Shown here piece by piece: positions 15,889 through 24,668 of a stretch of 38,943 nucleotides of DNA. Location of the stretch: NCBI GenBank assembly GCA_947303465.1, contig CAMYYI010000018.1, forward strand, positions 1 to 38,943, given 5' to 3'. The notes below the pieces were generated by a model, which was given only the letters and a program-made list of their open reading frames with translations, was not told where the DNA came from and did not search any database. Source of the stretch: an uncultured Bacteroidales bacterium. Lineage in GTDB: Bacteria > Bacteroidota > Bacteroidia > Bacteroidales > UBA932. Both the position numbers and the translations under genes were made by a program. The number at the start of each line of letters is the position of its first letter. The stretch's first letter is position 1.

Positions 15889-17816
15889 TTCTTTGTCACT
15901 TTTACATCGAACACGAAGATACGCGGGGCGTTCTTCTCGCCCTTGGGGCAGTCTATCATCAGTCTGGTGGACGGAGTGATTCCGCTCACATCCATACGCA
16001 GATGGGAAACAGGCTTGTCCACGTCCGCGTTGTCCCATGAATGAGGGAAGAGGTCATTGTCGGGAATTGCCAGGGTGGCGCCTCCGTCAGAGAACTGCGA
16101 ATAGCTACCGGAAGCCTCTTCGAAGCTGCTGCCTGTCTTGGCGGAAACATATGCGTCACGGGTTATCGACGCCGCCTTGAAGCTGCCGCCGCCAAGCAGT
16201 TTGATGTAAACAGGGTCGGTTGAGGTAGTTGAGAAACGGGCGATATCTATCTCAATCAAAGCGTCCGCAGTGCCTTGTACGGCAGAGAATGCCGGCGTAG
16301 TCATGGCGCCGGCAATGGTGCCGGCGCATAGCTGCATCGCACCGGGCCTCTCCGCAGCGTAAGTGAACACCCAGTCCTGAAGACCGTACGCCTGCATATA
16401 GGACGGCAGGGCTTCGGCTGCAGAAGAAGTATCGTCCGGATAATCGAATGGGAAGTTACCGACGTTCTGGGTGACGGAAGCAGAAGCAGGAAGGTATCCG
16501 TCGTAAACATCTACCTTGCTGCCTATGCCTGCGGCAGGAGCGATATAGTCTCCGCCCATGGTGCACAGGTCGAAATCCTCATGGAAAATCACGGACGGAT
16601 CCTCAGCTCGCACAACATTTATCCTGTACCTTGGCGCTGAAGGGTCGGTGACATCCGCGACTACGCGAATCTTTCCGGGGCTCTCAAGCTCCACGGTGAA
16701 AGGATTGTCGGCAATCTCGATGGGAGACATCGTGCCTATGGCGCGCTTCACATAATAAGTTAGCTTACTCTTTCCGGCGGTCTTGATGGCTCCCACCGGA
16801 AGGGCGGAATTTTTGGATGATATGATACCAAGGCCTCCTGCGCCGGAACCGGTAGCGAAGCCGTAGGGAACGCCGTCCAGTTCTATGGTGAAACTGGTGG
16901 AAGCAGGAATTTCAAACTCGCCTTCATAAACGTTTGCAACGCTCTCCTCCATCTTTACGCGGCGGCCATCCAGGTTGATCCGGCACGGAGGCGCCTGCAC
17001 TTCGGAGCATACCACATTCATGGCGCAAAGCTCTGCGCGGCTCACTCCCACGGCATAATCGCTCAGCGGCTGGGCTATTACTACCGCACCGTCAGCGTCT
17101 ATGAAAGAAGCGTTGATTGCAGAGTAGTCGGAGGCGGGTACGGGCAGGAAGGCGAGGACGCTCTTTCCTGCACTTTTAACCACGAGCTCCGCCCCACTGC
17201 CGTCAACAGCGTCGGAAGGCCTGATTCCGCGCTCCAGCATGTCGGAGACCTTGCTCTTGAACGTACCGCTCAGTGCGCCGTCAGGGCTGGCAAGCAGCAC
17301 CCTCTCGGCTTCGCCGGGATAATTGGACATGTTCAGGCGAAGGAAGCCCAGTGCCTGTTTGAAATCCACCTGCCAGCTGTCTTTTATGGCAGCAATCATT
17401 ATTCCGGTATATCCGGAAGAAGTATCGTATTTCCCTGGAACCTTGAGTGTGAGGTCTTCTCCGCTGAGGGACACCACGGCCGAAGCTGGATAAACGGCCA
17501 CTCCGCCTATCTCTTTGCCGGAGGGAATGGTTCCCTTGAAAGTGGCGCGTTTGGTATCGCCTGTTCCGTCGAGGACGAACTCCACAAAGCTTCCGTCCGA
17601 GCAGGCGACGGCAATCTTGTCCTCACGCTCCCATACTCCGTGGCCTTTGTCATCCATATAGACTTTGGTCTCCAGATTCTCGAAAGTGGCCAGGAGAGTC
17701 ACTTCACCGGTGCGGTGGAAAGACTCGTCCGGGCTCCAGGTCTCGTAACTGTAGTCCTTGCAGCCGGCCAGAACGGCAGCGACTGCAAATAATGCCATAT
17801 ATCTTTTCATACTCAT
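15885..17816 (-). CDS. SusE-position lipoprotein with fimbrillin-like N-terminus
   Basis: 643 residues. The signal peptide ends VLAGC (Cys19); the ATG at 17816 is used, though the one two codons later is equally possible. The N-terminal part has fimbrillin-like landmarks (ETKVYMDD, WEREDKIAVAC, GGVAVYPASA). A middle segment around 275-365 looks like a glycan-binding or SusE/SusF-type beta module. From residue 411 a FHEDFD segment starts a C-terminal beta-rich domain of the kind often found in Bacteroidota surface lipoproteins. It sits 6 bp after susD, the usual place of the substrate-binding accessory lipoprotein. Probably surface-exposed and ligand-binding. No enzymatic motif seen. Confidence 0.75.
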   Translation of the reverse strand: MSMKRYMALFAVAAVLAGCKDYSYETWSPDESFHRTGEVTLLATFENLETKVYMDDKGHGVWEREDKIAVACSDGSFVEFVLDGTGDTKRATFKGTIPSGKEIGGVAVYPASAVVSLSGEDLTLKVPGKYDTSSGYTGIMIAAIKDSWQVDFKQALGFLRLNMSNYPGEAERVLLASPDGALSGTFKSKVSDMLERGIRPSDAVDGSGAELVVKSAGKSVLAFLPVPASDYSAINASFIDADGAVVIAQPLSDYAVGVSRAELCAMNVVCSEVQAPPCRINLDGRRVKMEESVANVYEGEFEIPASTSFTIELDGVPYGFATGSGAGGLGIISSKNSALPVGAIKTAGKSKLTYYVKRAIGTMSPIEIADNPFTVELESPGKIRVVADVTDPSAPRYRINVVRAEDPSVIFHEDFDLCTMGGDYIAPAAGIGSKVDVYDGYLPASASVTQNVGNFPFDYPDDTSSAAEALPSYMQAYGLQDWVFTYAAERPGAMQLCAGTIAGAMTTPAFSAVQGTADALIEIDIARFSTTSTDPVYIKLLGGGSFKAASITRDAYVSAKTGSSFEEASGSYSQFSDGGATLAIPDNDLFPHSWDNADVDKPVSHLRMDVSGITPSTRLMIDCPKGEKNAPRIFVFDVKVTKK

Positions 17817-17822
17817 CGTCTG

Positions 17823-19625
17823 TTAATAGCCGGGGTTCTGGTCTTCCTGGTTGATGGCCGGGTTCGTGCGGATTTCAGTGTCCGGAAGCGGCCAGAGCTC
17901 GTCCTTGCCAACCTGATAGTACATAGTGAGCAAGGTCCTGAGATTGAACGCCTTGCCGTCCCAGGTGCTGGAGGGGTCGTAGCTGACCGTCCAGTTCTCG
18001 TCTATGACGGGCTTGGCGTTGGATAGGTTGTTCTTGAAAGCGGGAGCGTACTGCGGTCCGTTCATAACCTTGACCGCAAGCGCCTGGCCGTCGGAGCCCT
18101 TCCAGCGGCGAATGTCGAACCAGCGGAAGCCCTCGGCGCAAAGCTCCACGGTGCGCTCATAACGCAGGGCGCTGCGGAGTTCGGCGCGGTCCAGGGTGGT
18201 GACCTTCGGCATCTTCACCCTCTGGCGCACACGGTTGATGTCGTTCTGCGCCCTCTTGAGGTCGCCGCCTTCCATCTCTATATTGGCTTCGGCATCTATG
18301 AGGAGCAGCTCGGCATAACGCATGATGCACACGTCCAGCTCATCCTCGTAGTTCTTGGTAATTGTCTCGCCGTAGTAGGCCTTGTCTGCATACTTGCGCC
18401 ACAAATAACCGCCCGGGCCCTTTGTGCCGTTGGGACCGTACTCGCTCTTGTTGCCGGAGACGTCGTTGTTGTTTACCATGGCACCTGTGTTATAGTCGCG
18501 CACCTGCTTCACGGCGGGGTCGGTAGAGTATCCGACATTGTTGATGCGGGTGTCGGACCTGAGGCAGAAGAGGTCGAGACGCGGGTCCCTGTGGGCCCAT
18601 GGATCCTGCCAGTTGTAGAGCGGTGACTCGGTAATCGACTTGCCGTCGGTACACTGGAAGGTGTCCATGAGTGCCTGGGACGGGCCGCAACCGGCGGCGC
18701 CGTTGGCAACACGGGAAGAATAGGTATAGATCTGGGCATGAACGTTGGAAGCGGCCAGCTTGTTATACTGAATAGCCCACATCCACTCGTCGCAGGTCTC
18801 TCCCGCAAAGCCGAAGAGGTTGGAAGCCGACGGCTCACCTTCGGTTGCGGCGTTGGGATAATAGGTGCAGTCGAGGGGCTCGAGGGTATATACGCCTTCC
18901 GCAAGCTCCATGGCTATGCGGGAATACCTGGCGGCATCGGCATAGCGGCCCCAGTTCAGGCAGATGCGTGCCTTAAGGGTGTATGCCGCAGCCCTGCCCA
19001 GACGGCAGGTGCCCCATTTTGCCTTCTCCCAGCGGACCGGCAGGGCGTCCAGCAGTTCATCGTCCATCTCCCTCAGGACACGGTCTATGACCTCCTCCTT
19101 GGGAGTACGGGCATAGGCATAATCTTCCAGAGTCAGGCAATGGTCGATGAAGGGGATGTCGCCGTAGAACTGGCACCCCATGTCGTAGATATAGGCGCGG
19201 AGGCAGAGCAGTTCGGCTTTGAACTGCAGGTAGGTCTCCTCGGACATCTTGTCCTTTATCTTATCCAGCTTGTCCAGCACCAGATGGATACGGCCCGCCG
19301 TCTTGTAGATGCGGCCGTAGAGATATGTGGCGGCGCCGGTAGTCTGGGTAAGGGTTGAAGTTACGAATAGATTCCAGTTGCTCAGGCCCACACGCGTGGT
19401 GCCTATATCGGTAATATTGTCGGTGAAGCGAGTTGGGAAATTGCTGTACTGCTGCTCGCTGTTGGCAAGGTTCTTATAACTCACGAGCACACCGCTCAGG
19501 GCCTCTTCCTCGCTGGCGGGGAAAGTGCCGGTGGAAGGGCCGTTCAAGGGATAGCGCTCCAACGCCTTGTCGCAGCTGCAAAGGGCGAGCGTAGCGCTCA
19601 GAATAAGTATAATGGTCTTTTTCAT
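17823..19625 (-). CDS. SusD/RagB-family outer-membrane lipoprotein
   Basis: 600 residues. The signal ends LCSC (Cys18), followed by DKALERYP, a common SusD start. Features of the family: helical TPR-like N-terminal region (YLYGRIYKTAGRIHLVLDKL), AYTLKARICLNWGRYADAARYSRIAMEL, RYAELLLIDAEANIEMEGGDLKRA, INRVRQRVKMP, and the C-terminal LRYERTVELCAEGFRWFDIRRW and NPGY end. SusD proteins cap their SusC partner and capture ligand at the cell surface. It follows susC by 6 bp. The ligand is not readable from sequence. Confidence in family is very high. Confidence 0.96.
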   Translation of the reverse strand: MKKTIILILSATLALCSCDKALERYPLNGPSTGTFPASEEEALSGVLVSYKNLANSEQQYSNFPTRFTDNITDIGTTRVGLSNWNLFVTSTLTQTTGAATYLYGRIYKTAGRIHLVLDKLDKIKDKMSEETYLQFKAELLCLRAYIYDMGCQFYGDIPFIDHCLTLEDYAYARTPKEEVIDRVLREMDDELLDALPVRWEKAKWGTCRLGRAAAYTLKARICLNWGRYADAARYSRIAMELAEGVYTLEPLDCTYYPNAATEGEPSASNLFGFAGETCDEWMWAIQYNKLAASNVHAQIYTYSSRVANGAAGCGPSQALMDTFQCTDGKSITESPLYNWQDPWAHRDPRLDLFCLRSDTRINNVGYSTDPAVKQVRDYNTGAMVNNNDVSGNKSEYGPNGTKGPGGYLWRKYADKAYYGETITKNYEDELDVCIMRYAELLLIDAEANIEMEGGDLKRAQNDINRVRQRVKMPKVTTLDRAELRSALRYERTVELCAEGFRWFDIRRWKGSDGQALAVKVMNGPQYAPAFKNNLSNAKPVIDENWTVSYDPSSTWDGKAFNLRTLLTMYYQVGKDELWPLPDTEIRTNPAINQEDQNPGY

Positions 19626-19631
19626 AGCGCT

Positions 19632-22600
19632 TTAGAATTTGATGTCAACTCCGAAGGTGTAGGTGGAAACCAGAGGATAGTTTGTCGCCGTGGCTCCGGC
19701 CTGTACGCCGTCGCCGCTGGTGGTGAACATGTTCTCCGGGTCGTATCCCTGCCAGTAATTGGTGAGGGTGAGAAGGTTGGTGGCGTTTGCGAACAGTGTA
19801 AGCTTGCTCACGCCGAAACGCTTGAGCGCCTTCTTGGGAAGTGTATAGTTAAGCTGAACGTTCTTCAGGCGGCAGTAGGATGCGTCCGCCATCCAGAACG
19901 AAGAGTTCTTTTTGTTAAGCTCGCTGGCATAGCTCAGACGGGGGTATTTTCCGTCCGGCGTGTCAGGGGTCCAGCGGTCCAGGTGTTCAACCCTGAAAGT
20001 ACCGCCCTGCACACAAGGCTGGGTGTAATAGCCGTCCAGGTAGGCGTTCAGCTTGCCTACTCCCTGGAGCTGCGCGCTGATGCTGAAGCCTTTCCAGCCC
20101 AGGCTGAACACGGCTCCGTAGGTCCAGCGGGGAATGGTGCAGCCGATTATCTGGCGGTCCTTGTCGTCAATCTTGCCGTCGGGCGCGGGCATCTTGTTAC
20201 CCTTGGCGTCCAGGACGAACTCGCCGTTTTCATCGACCAAAAAATCTCCTGCCACATCTTCGTAGATGAGGTCTCCAGGCTTGGTCTCAACTCCGTACTG
20301 CGGGCAGTTGGCGTTTACCCAGTCGGCCTCTTCCTGCGTGCGGGCCATGCCTATGCATTTGAGGGCGTAGATGGAGCGCACCGCATAACCTTCCTCGTTA
20401 CGGAGAAGGTTGCCGTCTGCGGTTCCCTTCATGTCGGTGATTGTGTTCACCACGTCGCTCAGGTTGGCGTCCACGCCCCAGTTCCAGTCGCCCTTGGAAT
20501 CGTGATAGCCCACACCTAGTTCCCAACCTACGTTACGCACGGTGCCGGCGTTCTGGTAAGGCGCCGAAAGGCCGATGGACGAGGGAATATCCAACTGCAT
20601 CAGGATGCCGTAGGTGTTCTTGTAGTACCAGTCGGCGGTAATGTCGAACTTGCCAAGCAGGGCGGCGTCGATACCCAGGTCGTACATCTCGGAGGTCTCC
20701 CAGGTTATCTCTTCGTTGGCCAGGCTGTTAAGTCCCACGATAGGATAGATTATGTCTGCCGCAGAGATGCTGGAAATGGTAAGTGACTGTACGGTAGGAT
20801 AGTAGTCGGAACCTATGTTCTGGTTACCCAGCTGGCCGTAAGAGGCGCGCAGCTTGAGCTCGTTGACCGTCTTCTTCATGCCCTGCATCCAGGGTTCTTC
20901 GGAGATGCGCCATGCCGCGGAAGCCGAAGGGAAGATACCCCATTGATGTCCCTTGGCGAAGCGCGAAGAACCGTCGAAACGGATATTGGCCTCGAATAGG
21001 TAGCGCTCCTTGAAGTTGTAGTTGAGCCTGCCGAAGAAGGATGCCAGCGCCCACTGGTAACGGGCTCCCGCATTCTCTTTCAGCTCATTGTCCGCACCGG
21101 CGTTGATGGTGTGGTACTCCGGGTAGGCGAAGTCGCGCCTGTAAGCCTCAAGCGTGCGGTTGTCCATATCCTCGTAGGAGGCGCCGGCCAGCAACTGGAC
21201 CTCATGGGCATCGGCGAACTTCTTATGAGCCTTGGCCGTGAACAGATAGTTGCCGTACACCGTGTTGCTGTGGCTCTCGCGCAGGGAGTTGTATTCCCTG
21301 TTCTTAATTGGGGATTCAGTACCGTAAGCGTCTGAATAATAAGTCACCAGATCCGTGAAGTTGCTGGTGTAGCTGAGGGCGATGCGAGGCGCCACGGTAC
21401 CTTCCAGGGTGAGCCACTCGAGCGGCTTCCATGTGAGTGCCGCAGCTCCGGAAAGGCGGTAAGAATCAGCAGTCACCTGTCCGCCGAGTCCCTGATCCAT
21501 CATAGGCAGGGGGTTGACGGTACCTCCCGTGAATGGGGCGTAGGTACCGTTGGACCATTCGGCGAGGAAGAGCGGGTCGCGCGCGTTCATGAAACCGAAG
21601 AAGGTGCTCTGGTAGGGGCTGTAGTGCCTGCGGCCGAAACTTCCGGACAGGTCGAAGCGGAACGATACATGGTCGTTGATGTCCACGTTCATGTTGTTTC
21701 GGAAGTTGTAGCGCTTGTAGTCGGCGCTCTTCACTATACCGTTCTGGTCCAGGTAGCCGAAGGTGGTGAGCGAACGCATCTTGCCGGAAGTTGCGCTCAG
21801 GCTCAGCGAGTGGTTGTGGGTGAGTCCGTTGCCGTTGAGCACGTGCTCGCGCCAGTTCACTATGGGGAAGCTGTCGGGATCCAGATAGTTGTTCTTGAGA
21901 TAGTTGGCGATGTATTCGTCGGTATAGATGGAGGTATTGCCGTCGTTCTCCGTTGCCTCGCGGTTGAGTATCATGTAGTCCACGGGGCCGACGGTATCAG
22001 GAGTTGTTGTCGGGGTCTGCCAGCCAACGTAACCACGGTAGCTCACGCTCGACTTGCCCTTGTCCGCACGCTTGGTGGTGATGAGGATCACACCGTTTGC
22101 GGCACGGGAACCGTAGATGGCCGAAGATGCGGCATCCTTGAGCACGGATATCTTGTCTATCTGGGACGCATCCACCGCGTTCATACTCCCCTCAATACCG
22201 TCTATGAGCACCAGAGGGGCCGCGCTGGACTCGCCGAAGGTTCCGATACCACGGATGCGGATGTTACCTGTATCGGCACCCGGCCCGCCGCCGTTCGTGG
22301 TAACGGTAACGCCGGGGATGGCGCCCTGCAGGGCGGTGGACGCCTGCACGATGGGCTTGTTGTCAAGCACCTCGGAGGATATAGCGCCCACGGCTCCGGT
22401 AAGGTTGACCTTCTTCTGGGTGCCGTAGCCAACGACCACCACGTCGTCCAGGAACTCGGCGTCGGTTTCAAGCTCAATTATATAGCCATTGCTTTGTCGG
22501 CCAACCCTGAGCCTTGAGTCACGGAAGCCGAGGAATGAAACAATAAGGGTGCTGCCTTCTTTCGCCGCAATGGCAAAGTTGCCGGCATTGTCGGTAACAG

Positions 22601-23027
22601 TGCCGGTGGATGTCCCTTCCACGAAAACGGAAGCTCCTGGGAGCGGAAGTCCGTCCGGGTCCATTACTTTTCCTCTTACAAGGCCATCGGACTCTTGCCT
22701 TGAGGGAGTTCTGGCAATGTTGCTCAGGACGATGTTGCCGTCGATAACCGAAGCTTTTACGTCGGTGCCTTTGAACAGTTCTTCCACGATTTCCAGCACA
22801 TCACGGTTTGTCGCGGATATGCTGACCATCCGGTTCTTGTCGAACGCGGCGTCATTGAAGAAGAACGTAAAGCCGCTCTGTTGCTCGATCATCTTCATCA
22901 CGGCCAGCACAGGTTGCCGCGCGGCCTTGACGGAGATCGTTCTGGTCTGCGCGCTCAGCATGGTGGTGCCGAGCAGTACGCAGAAACAAAAGAGCAGTCG
23001 TCTCAGTGTCTGGTTAGTTTTTCTCAT
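19632..23027 (-). CDS. SusC/RagA TonB-dependent transporter with N-terminal STN signalling domain
   Basis: 1131 residues. A signal peptide ends near SAQTRT (about 26-28). Residues about 30-103 form an STN (secretin/TonB short N-terminal) domain, the part that contacts FecR in transducing transporters. Residues 117-190 are a carboxypeptidase-regulatory-like beta-sandwich (PLPGASVFVEGTSTGTVTD). The DVVVVGYGTQKK box at 195-206 starts the plug (VNLTGAVGAI), followed by the conserved SAAPLVLIDGIEG and SVLKDAASSAIYGSRAANGV. The remainder is a 22-strand-type barrel ending in an aromatic residue (VDIKF). It follows fecR by 2 bp, which matches a regulator-transporter unit: ligand uptake is sensed by FecR, which controls the divergent sigma gene product. 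Substrate unknown. Confidence 0.97.
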   Translation of the reverse strand: MRKTNQTLRRLLFCFCVLLGTTMLSAQTRTISVKAARQPVLAVMKMIEQQSGFTFFFNDAAFDKNRMVSISATNRDVLEIVEELFKGTDVKASVIDGNIVLSNIARTPSRQESDGLVRGKVMDPDGLPLPGASVFVEGTSTGTVTDNAGNFAIAAKEGSTLIVSFLGFRDSRLRVGRQSNGYIIELETDAEFLDDVVVVGYGTQKKVNLTGAVGAISSEVLDNKPIVQASTALQGAIPGVTVTTNGGGPGADTGNIRIRGIGTFGESSAAPLVLIDGIEGSMNAVDASQIDKISVLKDAASSAIYGSRAANGVILITTKRADKGKSSVSYRGYVGWQTPTTTPDTVGPVDYMILNREATENDGNTSIYTDEYIANYLKNNYLDPDSFPIVNWREHVLNGNGLTHNHSLSLSATSGKMRSLTTFGYLDQNGIVKSADYKRYNFRNNMNVDINDHVSFRFDLSGSFGRRHYSPYQSTFFGFMNARDPLFLAEWSNGTYAPFTGGTVNPLPMMDQGLGGQVTADSYRLSGAAALTWKPLEWLTLEGTVAPRIALSYTSNFTDLVTYYSDAYGTESPIKNREYNSLRESHSNTVYGNYLFTAKAHKKFADAHEVQLLAGASYEDMDNRTLEAYRRDFAYPEYHTINAGADNELKENAGARYQWALASFFGRLNYNFKERYLFEANIRFDGSSRFAKGHQWGIFPSASAAWRISEEPWMQGMKKTVNELKLRASYGQLGNQNIGSDYYPTVQSLTISSISAADIIYPIVGLNSLANEEITWETSEMYDLGIDAALLGKFDITADWYYKNTYGILMQLDIPSSIGLSAPYQNAGTVRNVGWELGVGYHDSKGDWNWGVDANLSDVVNTITDMKGTADGNLLRNEEGYAVRSIYALKCIGMARTQEEADWVNANCPQYGVETKPGDLIYEDVAGDFLVDENGEFVLDAKGNKMPAPDGKIDDKDRQIIGCTIPRWTYGAVFSLGWKGFSISAQLQGVGKLNAYLDGYYTQPCVQGGTFRVEHLDRWTPDTPDGKYPRLSYASELNKKNSSFWMADASYCRLKNVQLNYTLPKKALKRFGVSKLTLFANATNLLTLTNYWQGYDPENMFTTSGDGVQAGATATNYPLVSTYTFGVDIKF

Positions 23028-23029
23028 AT

Positions 23030-24046
23030 TTAATATACCAAAATCTTTTGTCTACCTGTAATGTTCTGGGGATCAGTCCCCTTGATGTCGTAATCGAAGT
23101 GGATACGGGTAGTCCTCCTAAAGTGTTCGAGAACGACTTCCAGCCGCTGTCCGGTGAAAGTACCGGTGTATCGCTGGGTGAGCAGCTCGTCGTTCCTCAC
23201 CAGGAATTCCACATTGAAGCGGTTGCCTATCTGGCGCAGGGCTTCCTCGAGGCTGGTGTTTTCGAGAACAATCTTGCCGTCTTTCCAGGAAGCGGCAGTG
23301 TTCAGGTTGATCTTGCTGTGGGACAGTTTTCCGGTGGAGAGGTTCCAGGTGTAGCAGTCCCCTGGCAGCATGGTAACGGAGGTATTAAGACCGCCCTTCG
23401 CCGGCAGTGAAAGCCTCACGGAACCGTTAATCAGGGAGGTCCTCACCTGGGTATCCCCGGGGTAGGCCTCCACATCGAACTCTGTGCCCAGGACCTCTAC
23501 GGTGGCATCCTTGGCATGGACTATGAAAGGCCTGCTTTCCTGTCTGGCCACTTTGAAGTACGCCTCCCCCTCGAGCTGGACCTCGCGGGTATCTCCGAAG
23601 CGTACCGGATAATGGAGGGTGGAATTGGAGTTGAGCCATACCTGGCTGCCGTCAGGAAGCGTTGCCGCAGCCGTCATGCCGGCTACCGAGTTGACGGTCA
23701 CCTCGGTGGGCTTGTCGTCCCTGTAATACTGCCAGGCGAACCAGCAGGCCATCAGGAAAAGCGGCAGGGCCATGATAGCGGCAATCCTTTGAACGTTAGA
23801 CATGAAACTCCGCCTGCTGCTGCTGCGCATCCGGGAATGGACATTGCGAAGGGCGGCCTCAGTTTCATTGCTGTCAGGAGCCTCCATATTGGCGAGAAGA
23901 TACTCCAGCCGGCAGTATTCTTCTGCAGTCCTGCGGTGTTCCGCGCTCTCGCATACCCATTCATCGACAATCTTCCCCTCCCCAACAGACAGTTTGCCGG
24001 AGAAGTAGTCGGGAAGAAGCCTTTCAATAGAATCATTCGATTTCAT
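23030..24046 (-). CDS. FecR-family anti-sigma factor
   Basis: 338 residues. The cytosolic N-terminus (MKSNDSIERLLPDYFSGKL, VDEWVCES) is the sigma-binding part. One membrane segment lies at about 87-108. The periplasmic FecR domain (about 118-225) shows ATLPDGSQVWLNSNSTLHYP and FIVHAKDATVEVLGTEFDVEAY. The C-terminal DUF4974-type domain (about 260-338) has NTSLEEALRQIGNRFNVEF, the part that contacts the STN domain of SusC. First gene of the long minus-strand operon. It is divergent from the sigma gene, whereas in most Bacteroidota loci sigma and FecR are co-directional. Confidence 0.95.
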   Translation of the reverse strand: MKSNDSIERLLPDYFSGKLSVGEGKIVDEWVCESAEHRRTAEEYCRLEYLLANMEAPDSNETEAALRNVHSRMRSSSRRSFMSNVQRIAAIMALPLFLMACWFAWQYYRDDKPTEVTVNSVAGMTAAATLPDGSQVWLNSNSTLHYPVRFGDTREVQLEGEAYFKVARQESRPFIVHAKDATVEVLGTEFDVEAYPGDTQVRTSLINGSVRLSLPAKGGLNTSVTMLPGDCYTWNLSTGKLSHSKINLNTAASWKDGKIVLENTSLEEALRQIGNRFNVEFLVRNDELLTQRYTGTFTGQRLEVVLEHFRRTTRIHFDYDIKGTDPQNITGRQKILVY

Positions 24047-24062
24047 ACCCTATAGACAATTA

Positions 24063-24093
24063 ACCGGGGCTTCACCCTAGACCGGGCTTTCAC
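24063..24093. promoter_or_regulatory. Direct repeat in the sigma/FecR divergent promoter region
   Basis: ACCGGGGCTTCAC (24063-24075) and ACCGGGCTTTCAC (24081-24093) are near-identical, 18 bp start to start. The second copy overlaps the likely -33 position of the sigma promoter. A candidate operator or ECF-sigma recognition site. Confidence 0.45.
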
Positions 24094-24110
24094 TTTTTTT
24101 CAAAATTCTT

Positions 24111-24118
24111 TATATTTG
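24111..24118 (+). promoter_or_regulatory. Promoter -7 box of the ECF sigma gene
   Basis: TATATTTG, a full match to TAnnTTTG, with TTT 20 bp upstream (24088-24090) as a weak -33 element. It ends only 7 bp before the ATG at 24126, so the transcript is leaderless or initiates at the second ATG (24144). Confidence 0.6.
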
Positions 24119-24125
24119 CCTCGAC

Positions 24126-24659
24126 ATGTTCGACGACAAGCATATGTTTGAACTGGTCCGCCAGGGAGACAAAGACGCCTTCGACCGCCTTTTCCGCCGC
24201 TGGTATCCGGTGCTCGTAGCCTATGCCTGCCGTTTCGTTCCCCGGGAAGACGCCGAAAACGTGGTCCAGGACGTCATGTTCACGCTGTGGAAGCGCGCCG
24301 CCGCCACCTCCATCTCTTCAGGACTGTCTTCTTATCTTCACGCCGCCGTTCGGAACAGCTGCCTCAACCTGCTTGCCAGGAACAGACATCTGGACCGCTA
24401 CAACTCGGCCGTGAGAATGTCGGTCATGGAAGCCTCGGACAGCCTGGAGTACGCCGGCGCACGCGAACTGAGCGCCCTGCTGGGCAAAGCCCTCGCCGGA
24501 CTTAGCGAAGAGCAGCGCCGGACTTTCGAGAAAAACCGCTTCCAGGGCAAGAAGTACACGGAAATCGCCGCCGAAGAAGGCGTCTCCGTCAAAACCGTGG
24601 AATACCGTATATCCTCCGCTTTGCGCGAACTCCGTCTCGCACTCGCCGAGTGGCTGTAA
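24126..24659 (+). CDS. ECF-type RNA polymerase sigma-70 factor
   Basis: 177 residues. Region 2 (about 10-75) has GDKDAFDRLFRRWYPVLVAYACRFV and EDAENVVQDVMFTLWKR, the core-binding and -10-recognition helices. Region 4 (about 125-172) has KKYTEIAAEEGVSVKTVEYRISSALRELR, the -35 helix-turn-helix. The ATG at 24126 is annotated, but Met7 (24144) is a real alternative, because the -7 promoter box ends at 24118 and the conserved family start is near FELVRQGD. Partner of the divergent FecR; expected to drive the SusC/SusD operon when the transporter is occupied. Ends 9 bp from the convergent MBL gene. Confidence 0.95.
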   Translation: MFDDKHMFELVRQGDKDAFDRLFRRWYPVLVAYACRFVPREDAENVVQDVMFTLWKRAAATSISSGLSSYLHAAVRNSCLNLLARNRHLDRYNSAVRMSVMEASDSLEYAGARELSALLGKALAGLSEEQRRTFEKNRFQGKKYTEIAAEEGVSVKTVEYRISSALRELRLALAEWL

Positions 24660-24668
24660 TCCAACGTT

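Noticed and set aside
15889..16038. N-terminal extension of the MBL protein at 14710
   Set aside because: It lies inside the upstream lipoprotein gene; the ATGA overlap at 15885-15888 and the signal peptide fix the start at 15888.
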